A DNA stretch of 64,000 nucleotides. Source: Monosporascus cannonballus (Eukaryota > Ascomycota > Sordariomycetes > Xylariales). The notes below the pieces were generated by a model. It searched no databases and was not told the DNA's origin. It saw nothing but the letters and a program-made list of their open reading frames with translations. The DNA lies in NCBI GenBank assembly GCA_004154925.1, contig QJNS01000208.1, positions 81,952-145,951 on the forward strand, read 5' to 3'. The stretch's first letter is position 1, and each line of letters begins with the position of its first letter. Of this stretch, positions 40,075 through 51,417 are shown piece by piece. The translations under genes and the position numbers were made by a program.

Positions 40075-42835
40075 ATTAATTAAAAAATAATTATGTTAAA
40101 ATATCCATAAAATAATTATAACGATAAAGAAATTTTTAAAGAGAGTATTCCAGAAATATATTTAACGAAATCAATAAACAATTCAATTAATATACTAATA
40201 GTTATTATTAAATTCGGAATTTTAATAAATAAAAATTCGCTTAGCAATTAATAAACATTTATATGCTGAATTGTTAAAATAAAAAGAAACAAGGTAAAAA
40301 CGTTATAAAAATAAAAAATCTAAACAATTTCGAAAAGGATAATATTTATATTTTAAACGTTATTATAATATATAAAAATAATATAATATATTGTATTTTA
40401 AATCAAAATTAAAAAACTATATTTATATTTTTTATATAATAGTAGTAACAATGATAATTTATAAATACTCAAAATGTTTTAATATTATATTAAATAAATA
40501 TAAGATTTATAAGGATTAATTACATACTAAATTATTTAAATTTTAAAAGAATTTCAATAAATACTTTTAGAAAAATTCTTTTAAAAAAGACCTTAAAAAA
40601 GAAATTACAATATTTAAGAAATTCGAAATATGACAAATGAAATCCGACTTCGTGAATTAAATTTAATTACAAGATTTGTTAATTCGATATAATATATATA
40701 TTTTTAAACGTTTTATACAGTATATAAACTTTGGTAATTTATTGCGTCTTGAACGGTTTTAAAAAATGAAATATATCTAAAATTTGAACGAATTTTATAT
40801 AAATTAAAATTTTAATTTTTGTGATAATATTATAAATTTTTTATTGTGTTATAAGAATTAAGGTTTAAGCTATTTCTAAAGATTACATTTCTATTTTTTA
40901 TTTTTTGAAATAATTTATTATTGTTTTATTCTTAAAACTATGAAAATAAAATAGATAAAGTTATTTAAGATTAATGAAATCGTACGAATTTAAAAGTTAA
41001 AAAAACAAAAGTTAATTTTTAATTATTGGAAAATCCAAAATATATTAAAAACAAGTTTTTTTTAGTACACAATTTATATATCGAAAAAATTACAAATCGT
41101 TTTACGTTAATAAATGACGTTAATATTTTTAGAAGTATTTTTAAAAATAAAAGGTTTATTTTATTATCGTATTAACTTTTTTAAAAAAAAAAATAAAAAA
41201 AAAACTATTAAAAATATTGACGTTTTATTTACATATAATACTAATAATATATTTAAACGTAATATTTACTATGTTTTTATTATTAAAGGTTTTAATTAAT
41301 TCGTTTATTAAATGTATTATAACAATTATGAAAATAATATGTTATGCTTATTCTATATATTGTTTAACATTTTTATTACAAAATATAAATAAAATATTTA
41401 CTATATTTATACTTTTTTGAAATATATTATGCTAGATTATATTTAAAATATAATCCTTTTTTTAAAAAATAATATTATAATATTTTGTTAAAAAATCATT
41501 ATAGAAAAATATTTCCTAAATAACAATAATAATATTTATAATTACAACAAAATTATTTTTTACATACAACGTAAGTATTTATCAACGAATTCTTAAAATA
41601 TTTTTAATTTGTAAAATTTACTACGAATATTATAGAAATATTATAATAATACAACTAATAAAATATATAATTTTATTATGTTTTAAATTTTTCGAACGAA
41701 GTTTTTAGAAAACTAAAATAATAATAATAAATATATAATATTTTAATTACGGTAAATATCTACGTATATACGAAAACCGCATTTATAAATATAAATACTA
41801 ATTATTTTTAATTTTTTATTTTTCTGGAAAAAAACGTATATATCTATTTATAAAATGTAAACTTTTTGTTATATAATTAATTCTTTTTTAAATATATGTA
41901 TATAAATACAACAATAAAAACATTTATAATAAAATTAATATTGATTATAAAAACAGTTGTTAAATATACGATAAATATTTAAACGAGAATAGAATTAATT
42001 AACGGTTAATAAAAAATTAAAAATCCAAAAAAACTAAAACATAGATATATCGAAATATAAAATGTATTTTAAGATATAACATTAATAATAATTATTTACG
42101 ATGACGTCGAAATATTTATTAATATTTTTATTTGTAAATATAAAACGTAAATATTTTAAATAAGATTTAATACGATATATATTACTCGCCAGATACGTAT
42201 GTTAACGATTAATCGCCTAAATAATAGACGCAAATAAAACGGGCGACATAAGGAGTATAAATGCGGCAAAAATGAATACGGATACGGATATAGTAGATAT
42301 AAAAATAAGTACGAAAGCGGTTATAATAATTATTACGACGGCGTCGGCGTCAGTAATTACGGCAATAATGTCGATACGTACGCGGAGTAGTTCGTAAACG
42401 CGGATAATAGTTATAAATTATACGGTAAAAAACGTAACAAAATATTTTATTTCGATTATTATTATTCGATTTACGTAAAACTATTTAACGATAAAATATA
42501 TTTATGTTAAACGTTGTTATTAGGATTATTATTTTTAATTTAAGGTAATTAAGAAATTATTATACGAAGTAAGACAAAAAATGAAAATATTTTAATATAC
42601 AAAATTAATAAAAAATAAATACGTGAAACGTAAAATATAACTTTATTATTATAATATTTATTACTACGGTTTTAGTAAAAGAAACGAAATATAATACCAA
42701 TTTTTTTAGCGTACTTAATATATATTTAATTAAATGTTTGGTTTAAAAAATAATTATTTACGTTGATTTTTTTGGCGATTATAAAAATTATAATAAACAA
42801 ATTTAAAGAAATATTTCCTTTTTATTTAGAAAGTA

Positions 42836-43022
42836 TATGATAAAATAATGGTATTTATATTAATTATTCAACTCCCAGCACCCCGGAAGAACCTTATTCC
42901 GGGGTACCTACAGTATATACAGAGCTTCTTAGCCACTGCTTGCTAAAGCTCAATTCTAGTCAGACAATTATCACTTCTCATACTTTATGTTACCTTATCT
43001 ACCGATCAGTTTAACTATGACA
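42836..43022. repeat. Right LTR of E9
   Basis: It is 187 bp. The first 30 bases (TATGATAAAATAATGG...) are C-to-T/G-to-A versions of the left LTR start, while the rest keeps normal composition and ends AACTATGACA. The last 30 bases align without a gap to 36512-36541. Confidence 0.75.
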
Positions 43023-44564
43023 CGTGGTAACCGTCTCCCTTATATTCCTCTGATTCCTTCGGAATAGCAAAGGGGCTTCTTGGATATTGAGGGAAACTCG
43101 CATGCGTATTTTGCTTCCTGCCTCGTGGAAGCTTAAAATACGGGATGAAGCTTTATGTAGGTGCTAGCCCGACGCAATATGATTTCAAGTGGCCCGGAAC
43201 TCTATAGACGAACACGGGGTATGTACAGGTGTCACACTTACTAGGGAGCAGCTGCACAGCTCTTGAGGATATATTGACTGGTCACGAGGAAGTAAGGAAG
43301 CGGTGGTCCCACTTGTTGTGGGTGATCCACTGATATAGGGGCTCTAGTGCTCCAGCAAGGAATAACCTTGTTCCGGATGATCCTTGAAGCTGCCAGGGGG
43401 CCCCTTTTCCATGGCAACATGTAATTAGTCCACATGACAAAGGTACTCCAATCTATTGCATAACTTGTAATACTGGTAAGTAGTTGGTGGACAATGTATA
43501 ACCGAGTACCGCTGCCATGAGGAGTTGGAAGCGAAACTTAGTTAAGGGGAAGTTGCTGGATGTACGGACATCGGTTGTCAGTCTGAGAAGTTAGGTCCTC
43601 GGCCGGGCATAGACTCCGCTGGGGTCACGGGTAACGTTTTGTTGGAGAGTCAATTGGATGAGGAGATCTTCTCTTGATTGACTTGGTATATTAAGTGCCC
43701 CTACGCAGGATTATCATAATGAGAGAAATCCAGACCCAATACCTGTCTGGGTATAATGGGGAAATGTGTTACGGCAACACCTTACATTCGAAAATATCCA
43801 ATATGTCTTCAGTTAATTGGCAAACTTGATGAGCGACAAGTAGCGGCTTTTAGAACCGCCTTAGAACAGGTACTCCCTCACCTAACTTGTTATTAACCTA
43901 CCAGGCATAAATGAACGTCAAATACCAGGGGTAAGGACAGAGTTTGGAAAGCTAGATTGACTGCAATTTGAGAAGCGAAATGTTAAGAGTTTTTATGTCT
44001 AAATTGCTGCATGAGACTGTAAAATATAGGTTGGATAACTGCTGGGTTCCATACCGAGTGCCACGTTTCGAAGATCGGAGGACTACAGGTCTATATAACA
44101 CATGTGGTGTGGGGCGCAGTTTACCCCTATTCTAACGTAGATACCCCTATGCAAGGTATCGAATCTGAATGGTACTGAAAAATGTGAAGCCCCACACTAT
44201 GGCGAGACACTATCAGTACTTAACGCCCCCACCCAGCTGAGAGGTACTTGATGCTGGAAAATACACGATATTGCCGATATGTATCCGTAACTTCCTGCAA
44301 ATATCCTCTATGAAAAGGTCCGAGGGACTATTTTGATCGGTGTCTAGATCAGGGATTTGGACATATTAAAGTCAATGAAGCACATATTCTCATGTAATCG
44401 GCCAGAAGGAGAAGCTCAATTATAATAATCTGTACATTAAGTTCGGCTTGGTCGTCTACTTATGAATTCTGCGATGTGGCGAGTGGTGGAAGAACACGCA
44501 GCAAAACCACTTTAATCGTATTAATGCCTCAACTCAATCCCTATTATGTTCCATGCTCCTGTCG
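43023..44564. other. Spacer between E9 and the oxidase gene
   Basis: About 1.5 kb of ordinary base composition starting with the right TSD of E9 (CGTGG). I find no convincing coding frame; a minus-strand stretch at 43241-43435 has no domain. The right end should hold the 3' UTR of the multicopper oxidase gene. Confidence 0.5.
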
Positions 44565-46714
44565 TCAATCGAAATATGATAGTACGAAAGGATCATAGGT
44601 GCTATTGCCGTATGCGCTGCCGCCGTACTCCAGATATCCAGAGATATAGGGGTGCGGGAGATTCCGTAAGATTTCAGTGGCATCGCCGAAAAACCACGCT
44701 GATTGCATGCCTAAAAAAGGTCAACAAACCCCATCAAGTTGACATGTAAGAACCAAGGCAGAAGTAGAAATGCGGAGTGGAAGAGATTTAAGGCAAGGCT
44801 CACCCATGACCATATGATGCAACAGATGGCAATGCATTAGCCATGCGCCAATGTTCTCCTCAGTGACCCTGTATCTCCATGCGCGCCATGCTGATGTAGT
44901 CGCATTGCCATCGCCATTATAAGAGTACAGAATCGTCGTGTCGCGCGGGGCCGGTGTGTAGTTCGCGAATCGCTGCTCGTTTGCCACCGGGTCATATTCG
45001 CCAGATCCCGACCCCAAGTCCCAGAAGCGCTGGCCATGGGCGTGGAGGGGATGGTATTCATAGCTGCGTCGCGCATCGATGTTCGTCTGTTGCCACACGA
45101 TGTCGATGACCTCGCCGACGCGAACTGGAAAGCCCCATGATTTAGGATCCCAGCCATTGTTGGCTATGGCGGCATCATAATCTGGCGAACGTTGGTTTAC
45201 ATAGGCATCGATGAGATAGGGGATGGCGCCAGGCCTCTGCTGGAAACTCGCTTCGTTCCACGCAAGATCATTCAATCTAAATGGCAAGTCAGTTCCTCTT
45301 CTGCATTCTCTGAAAATGTGGCTGCAAGCGAGGTACGGCTAGATCGACTTACTTGAACTTCAACTGTCCGCCATCCTTATCATCCATGGTGAGGTTGACA
45401 TGCAAGGTTCGTGTCACCTCATCTAGTGTCGGAAAGGAAAGGCTCGTGTCTAATGGTTCGAGGGTATACTCCAACCATGTGGTCCAAGCGTTTTTTACAG
45501 AGACGGCCGGCTTCCCGGGCACCTTGGGATGAGGGGGCGCGGTCGGGTGCCTGCCGTGCCTGTCGTGTCTGTCGTGTCTGTTGTGGACGCCAGGATAAGC
45601 CCGCTTCCTGTGAAATGGCTTCCCATATTTCCTGCAAAACTGTCTCCCAGATTTCCCATAGAGCTGGGTGGAATTCCACGTGCCGTATTTCAGTAAAGCC
45701 TTTCCGCTCAGGTAATTACCACGAGGGCCGTCCGGTGTCCTATAATTGATCCAATACTCTCCGCCCTTGCCGTCGGCCGCGAGCTCACTCGGGCTCTTGG
45801 TAGTTAGTAATATACTAAAGCGCTGTCCGCTTCCAAGTTGGATGCGGTCAGTTTTGGCTGGCTTCATGTACCTCCCGTCGGCCTCGATTACGGTTAAGTC
45901 CGTGTGGCCTTCGATTTCCAAGATTGTAAACGAGAGGGCGGCTAGACTTGCAAACCGGACCCTATATGTCATACCGGGAATCACCGTAATGACTGATGGC
46001 ATGCATGAATCATGCGACGCATTGCCCAAGCTTTGTATTCCCGACCTTCCGTTAAGGATCAGAGCTTCTGGCTCTCCCGGCCATATGAAGGGGTCAGATG
46101 TGAGCGCGGATTCGATTTCAGAGTCTGTTTTGGTGTACCAATCCGCGACCAGAATTGCGATCTCGTCGTCATATTGGTAGGGATGCTTCTCTGCTTCCCG
46201 AACTATAAGTTGTCCGTGTGCCGTTACAGCTTGGAAGCCGCTGTGAGAATGGTAAATGTATGTGCCGGCGTCACCCACCTCAGGGCGTATCTCGTAGTCG
46301 AAGAAATGCCCAGGGGGGATGGGCCATTGAGTTACTAAAGGGGTACCATCTGAGAAGGGCGCCGTTCTCATTGTAAGCCCATGCCAGTGCTTGGTCCCTG
46401 CCGTCAGTGTCTTATCTTTAGATGCTTTCTTAGAGAGTACGAACTATACTGAAATTTGTATGTGCGTTGTTGTATACTCGCACCCACGTCGTTTTTCCTT
46501 CCATGAGATCAAGAGCTGGCCCAGGAGATGTGCCATTAACCACCACAGAGGTCCGGGTCTGGCAGTTTTGGGTAATTACTTCCTCCGTGGCAACAAGCAC
46601 ATATTCTGGCTGCCATGTTGGGCCGTGGAGGACGCGTGAGACTGCTGCTATACGAGCCGAGAACGACCCGAGCTGTAGCAAGTTGCAGAACAGGAATCGC
46701 ACGGAAAACTTCAT
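44565..46714 (-). CDS. Secreted multicopper oxidase (laccase / ascorbate oxidase-like), 650 aa
   Basis: Exons, 5' to 3': 46714-46450, 46397-45353, 45300-44804, 44710-44565; introns are 52, 52 and 93 bp with GT-AG ends, and the phases close on 651 codons. The start is chosen because it opens directly into a signal peptide (MKFSVRFLFCNLL). All four copper motifs are present: HWHG (92-95), HSH (138-140), HPLHAHG (520-526) and HCH at 593-595 with His599; Met604 is the likely axial ligand of the type 1 copper. The protein ends in YGGSAYGN and YFD, as in related fungal oxidases. The family oxidises phenols, ascorbate or pigment precursors with O2 reduced to water; the substrate cannot be told, though an axial Met usually means low redox potential. 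Odd: a linker around 373-400 carries a His/Asp/Arg repeat (HDRHDRHGRH). Placement in the ascomycete pigment-type oxidases is a guess. Confidence 0.93.
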
Positions 46715-48090
46715 CCTAGACCAAAAGAATGGACAGATAGGCACCTCGCAACAACGTCAAGGCATCGGACGACTTCAAAGCAGGCGCGAGCATGGTATTT
46801 TGTATGTCTTCCTGAGGAGCAGTCTATGGCATCCGAGTAGCACCACCAATATCTCACATTGCTCTTTGATGATGATTGACCCACTGATCCCACCGCTGTA
46901 CTGCAGTAGTCCGGTGGGATGGTGTGGCTACTCCTTAGCTCATAATAAAGTTGACTAGTATAGGATCATCAACAGGACTGATCTAATGGGCCATGATATT
47001 ACGGGTCAAATCTTAGATCGAGCATCATCCTCCAGGGTATCCGAAATGATGGCCATCAAGTTGTGAACTTGATATGTCGCCCGGTCTATATCGAGCGTCA
47101 CTCGACCCGGATGATGACGCAGGAACTCGTCGTATTCCGAGTGGCGATGCTCCTGAAACTCTACTCATAGAGAGCATTTCACCGCATGCTGCGCTTAGCC
47201 GTGATGCAACTACTCAGCCTGGGCACTGGGATCTTCGTTAACAGTCTGGGCGAGTCTCCCATACTTTCGAAATGCAGGTGTTCGTGTTTGTGCAGCATGT
47301 AAAACTTTCCAGTGGGTTAACAGGTAGCTCCCTATACCGATGCTGAAGTTTATCTATGCGTGCGCTAAGGCATGCAGACAGGGTCCGGGATAGCAAATGC
47401 AATTAGCCGAATGTCCACGTCGGCAAACATACATTAGATAGAGTCGTGGTCGGGTATGGGGACGAAAATGAAAATGAAGGAACTTTTATGTGCTGTACAA
47501 CTTTCTTATGGCTTATGGTTGGGCGGGGCAGCCGTTCATTATTAGTTGATCAGTCCATCCCTGTGTTCCGAAGCGGTGGCATGCGATGAGGGATAGCAGC
47601 CCTATCCCAGCGACCACGTTCTGGATAGGACGAGTCAGAGACGCCGGGGTCTCCAGGTGACGCTAAAGGCAAGTACTTTCGACGACAATCCTATCGGTTT
47701 GACACAAATTCCACAGGGTGGCCCTCGGAAACGGTCGCTGACTATGGCGGTAAATGATGAGTTTCAGTCAAGGCATCATGTATGACATTATGCCGCAGCA
47801 AAATATGTATCGTCAATATGTTTGGCTGTTAGCGAGGCCAGAGGAGCTGTCGTCTAAAGTTGCAAAAGAGCTCCAAGACGCCGTTCCTCGGCCTATGCCC
47901 CTAGCGCCAATAGTCCATTTTCGGGCCGCGTTTAGAGGCAGCCTCCCGCGCTTCTCATCGAATCAAATTATGTCATCTTATTGGGGGATCAGGCGTAAGA
48001 ATCTTAAATTAACCTGCCACCTTCCGACATTGAATACCGTGGCGCCTACTCATCAATGAGCGCCTTGGGAACTCAGCTGTTCATGAGCCC

Positions 48091-48121
48091 CGACGACGAC
48101 GACAACAACAACAACGACAAC
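48091..48121. repeat. GAC/AAC trinucleotide repeat
   Basis: About ten triplets, GAC changing to AAC and back. It is not in a recognised gene. Confidence 0.8.
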
Positions 48122-48570
48122 ACTCGGCAGCGGGCGAGTGATCGCCACAGAAGAACAGCAGTGCTGTTCACTGAGGAGAATTCATAGCCAGCATGTGAGA
48201 GTCGAAGTCCCCACCCGAAGCGTATATAGGAGCTTGCGTACTTGCTTTCTGCAGAAGTGAGACACCCCCACCCAAACAATTGCACGGCTGATACGAGAGA
48301 CAAACTTGCTGCCTTTAATATCCGGTGCCATATTCCCCCTGCAGTGCTGCCTTGGGGTCTCAGAGCGGGGAGAAACGGATAGCATTATTGTCCCGCATTC
48401 AGGTTCATAGCCTGGCCCAACAACGCCTCCCATGGAGATATGGCACCACAAGGGGCTGCCCCAACGGTCGTGGATTTCAATCATTAATTCAACATCGGGA
48501 CTGAGTCAGTATAGTAATTTTACAGGATCTGGACTCAGAATTTCCGCGGATATAATTCTCCGAGTGACCA

Positions 48571-48586
48571 CCCCCCCCCCCCCCCC
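48571..48586. repeat. Run of 16 C
   Basis: A C16 homopolymer, followed by ACCCC. It lies about 80 bp downstream of the LAD stop. Length may be unreliable. Confidence 0.9.
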
Positions 48587-48668
48587 ACCCCAAAAAGAAC
48601 GCCCCATGTGACGACTCAATGCAAGGTCCTCCCCTATTCCTTTCAGCCAACCTCAGGCAACGTCGTAC

Positions 48669-50246
48669 TCAAGACTGTCCTACAGGAGCTAATGATGCTT
48701 CATAATCGTCTGTTATGTGGATTTTGATGCTAAACTTCGTAGGATCCGTCTGTAACTCGAATGCCTCGAGCGCCCTTTCCAGTGGGAACTTATGCGTCAC
48801 CATCGGATCGAGGTCCAGGACGCCTCCCTTCAGGCATCGTATCGCAGCTGGCCATGTGTCTCGATAACGGTTAATGAATTTGAGATCGATCTGCCACGAC
48901 CCAAGTCAGAACTGCCGTCACCACGACGGTCCGCTCTCGCCCTTGAACACTCACCTCAGCCAGTGATAGATGCATGAACGGGACGCTGTTCATGATCGGC
49001 CTGCCGACACCGATAACCATGATGGTTCCGCCTCGCCGGACCGCATAGCAAGCCGTGCAGACACTGCTCTCGACACCCGTACACTCTATGACGGAAGCCG
49101 GCATCGAGTACTCGTCCTCACCGTATAAATTCCGAATCTCCTTGGCAGTCTCTTGTGGGTCGAACTTCGGCTTGATCTGATAGGTCTCGCAACTCGGCAC
49201 GAACTCCTTGGCGAATTTCAGTCTTTCGGCATTGATGTCGGTGATGACTAATGGGTGAGCGCCGGACGCCCGGGCAGCTGCGAGGCACACTAGCCCGATA
49301 GGACCGGCGCCGCATATGAGAGCCGGTCGACCCAGCTTGACATTAGCACCGGCGATGCCGTGCAGAATCACGCTCAAGGGCTCAAGAAGAGCACCCTGAC
49401 TATACGTGAGCTCGTCGGGAATCCTAGGATTACATTGTTAGAGGTTCCCGGCGCAACAAGGAACCGCTGATGGCAGTGCCAGTCCGGCTTACTTGTACAG
49501 CCACTTCGCTGGGTGGACTTTGTATCTCTGGATCGTCCCGTTGTCCGGCCATATCCCCGAAAACTTGACGTCTTCGCACAGGTTATATCGCCCTTCCATG
49601 CAGAGGAAACACTTTTCGCAGGGCACTTGCGGCTCGATGCCTACTCTGTCTCCTATTCGGGCCGTCAGCAGACCATAGGCCCGCCTCTTCTGGGATGCGT
49701 AGAGGCCAGACCCACCAATCTTCAGATCCGCCACACCTTCCCCGCACTTGAGTACAACGCCGGCTGCCTCATCTACAACAGCATACGTCAGAAACCAATT
49801 CAGCAGGGGCCCAATGAAATGGATTCGAAGCATCTATTGAACGCCTAGAAATGGAGCCAAGAGAGCCTGTTCGACCGTTTTCTCGGGGGTAATTGAGACA
49901 CCAGGGGAAGCTGGGAGACACTCACGACCTAGGATGCAATCGCCTTTGACTTCTAACGATCCTATCCTTCCTGATTTCCAGAGATGAATGTCTGACCTGG
50001 ATGTATTGGTCAACATAGAGAGTCTCTTTCGAGTTTGATCTGGGCCAGTGTCGGCCATGCTCACCCGCAGATGCCGGAACACTTGACTTGCAGAGCCACC
50101 TCGCCCGGTCCCGGCTCTTCGATTGGAGCATCCACCAACTTCAGGTTGTGGTCTGCCGTGACTTGCAGAGAGGGATTCCTATACTTCCCTACATCTCCAT
50201 TGGCACCGTTAATGGGTCTGTGGCCGTTGATGCTGGTTCCGTTCAT
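48669..50246 (-). CDS. ladA: L-arabinitol 4-dehydrogenase, 386 aa
   Basis: Exons, 5' to 3': 50246-50065, 49996-49926, 49772-49716, 49652-49493, 49423-48955, 48890-48669; five GT-AG introns of 68, 153, 63, 69 and 64 bp, phases consistent, 387 codons. It is a zinc-dependent medium-chain dehydrogenase that oxidises L-arabinitol to L-xylulose with NAD+ in L-arabinose catabolism (cytosol). Catalytic zinc ligands are Cys60, His85, Glu86 and Glu171; structural zinc cysteines are 115, 118, 121 and 129 (CEKCFLC...NLC). The NAD fold has GAGPIG at 195-200 and Asp219 in VITDI, which favours NAD over NADP. Blocks such as GDCILG, EDVKFSGIWP, TIQRYKVHPAKW and LLEPLSVILHG are typical of fungal LAD, and so is the length. 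A sorbitol or xylitol dehydrogenase is the alternative, but these blocks point to LAD. Known LADs also accept galactitol. Confidence 0.95.
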
Positions 50247-51371
50247 GTTTGCGATTACTTTCTAGGCAAGGCTCAGGAAACTTTCAAGAACTGGGTTAAG
50301 GCGGGACACAGGTCGGCGCTCCGTGCCTCCACCATATTCACTAGTGGAAAATCGTCGTCTTTATAATAAATATTTCGATCATGACCCATTGTGAAACACA
50401 TCAGTAGTGTTAAACGTATCAAAGTTGCCCGACCGCTCGGGTTACTGCATTAGGAAAGTCCGAATGGACTATAGACGAGTCCTGTCCGTGTTGTGTGGAG
50501 CTGATCCCAACTTCCCCAGGTGTGTTCAACGTCGAAGACTCCACATCGTGCTCCGTCGTCCGCACAATGAGCGGCTACTCCACTAATTGATGGTCTGGAT
50601 CGTTGTTCCCCGTGGTCATATGCCGCTCAAAACCAGCAATGAAATCCAACGTAGTATCTGGGCCGCGGTCGAAAACAAGGATGTTTTCTGAGCATTTAAC
50701 CGACTAGTTCGGTCAAGGATTCCAATGGGGCCAAGGTCCGAAACAATATCGTGTTGAAATCATACGGGGCCGGCCACGGATTTCCACGTTTGTTAGTTCA
50801 CATTACATGCTGTGCTTAGCGCCTCCCCGGTGTTGCCTTTCCGATGCCATACCATGGACCTCGGCCGCTCGAGTGGGACGTTATGCCAATAAATGGTATG
50901 CGAGTCTCCGTCCAATTCAAGAAGGACAGGCTTGTTCCAGTACCGTGAGAAAATGCCGTTCTTGTCAATACTAGGAAGACTACTGAGGAGAGACAGCAAT
51001 AGAAGGTAATGGAGTAGTTACTCAAAACCATGCACGAGGACAATAAAAGGGGACGTTTTTGTCGGCACCGTAAGGGATATTACATGGTTCCCACTAATAA
51101 GTCAAACTAAAGGTATTCATCAAACCCTAGCATTAACTGTCCAGTAGGGTAGCATCCAGAGGGATAACCGTTTGCCCCGTGGGATTCCGACGAGAACACA
51201 AAATGGCTTGATGCCGTAGTGGGGTTGTAGCCATAGATTTTGTCGGCATTACACTCTCGGAGCATGCCGCTCGTATACCGGGCTGCCTTGGCCATTGACC
51301 GGTTCCCCATATTGTGCCACCTTCGGTCGGATGGACGGAATTCTTATAATACAGGCAGTCGCGTGAGCAGT

Positions 51372-51417
51372 CGACACAGCCTGGGCTGTGTCGTGTAAAC
51401 GAGATATGTCTCGTTTA
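51372..51417. repeat. Two back-to-back palindromes
   Basis: The first has perfect 10-bp arms (CGACACAGCC / GGCTGTGTCG) around a 2-base centre at 51372-51393. The second has perfect 9-bp arms (TAAACGAGA / TCTCGTTTA) around TATG at 51396-51417. Only two bases separate them. No T run follows, so this is not a bacterial-type terminator. Confidence 0.85.

Larger units (their letters stand above)
36356..43022. mobile_element. E9: LTR retroelement of a different family, heavily mutated inside
   Basis: E9 is 6667 bp with direct terminal repeats of 186-187 bp that align along their whole length. Its ends are TGTC...GACA, and the flanking 5-mers are CGTGA (36351-36355) and CGTGG (43023-43027), one transition apart. 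The interior (about 36542-42835) is the most AT-rich DNA in the window and no protein domain is readable, so neither orientation nor superfamily can be stated. It shares no LTR similarity with the Gypsy copies. A miniature LTR element sits in it at 39600-40074. Confidence 0.75.
46715..48668. other. Intergenic region between oxidase start and LAD stop
   Basis: About 1.95 kb that must contain the oxidase promoter (left) and the LAD terminator (right). A 101-codon plus-strand open stretch (47754-48059) shows no family features and I do not call it. It also holds a GAC/AAC trinucleotide repeat (48091-48121) and a run of 16 C (48571-48586). Confidence 0.5.

Noticed and set aside
36542..42835. Short open frames inside E9 (for example 41114-41420)
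   Set aside because: They encode only Ile/Lys/Asn/Phe-rich low-complexity sequence expected from A/T DNA.
1..42865. Extreme A+T content suggesting a mitochondrial or foreign genome segment
   Set aside because: LTR pairs, TSDs, YLDD and chromodomain remnants and C-to-T differences between copies explain it as RIP-mutated nuclear retroelements.
44711..44803. Apparent truncation of the oxidase right after its last copper motif
   Set aside because: A 93-bp GT-AG intron restores the conserved C-terminus (MQSAWFFGD... to YFD), so the gene looks intact.
47754..48059. 101-codon plus-strand open frame
   Set aside because: No recognisable motif, no intron or context support; probably chance in the oxidase-LAD spacer.
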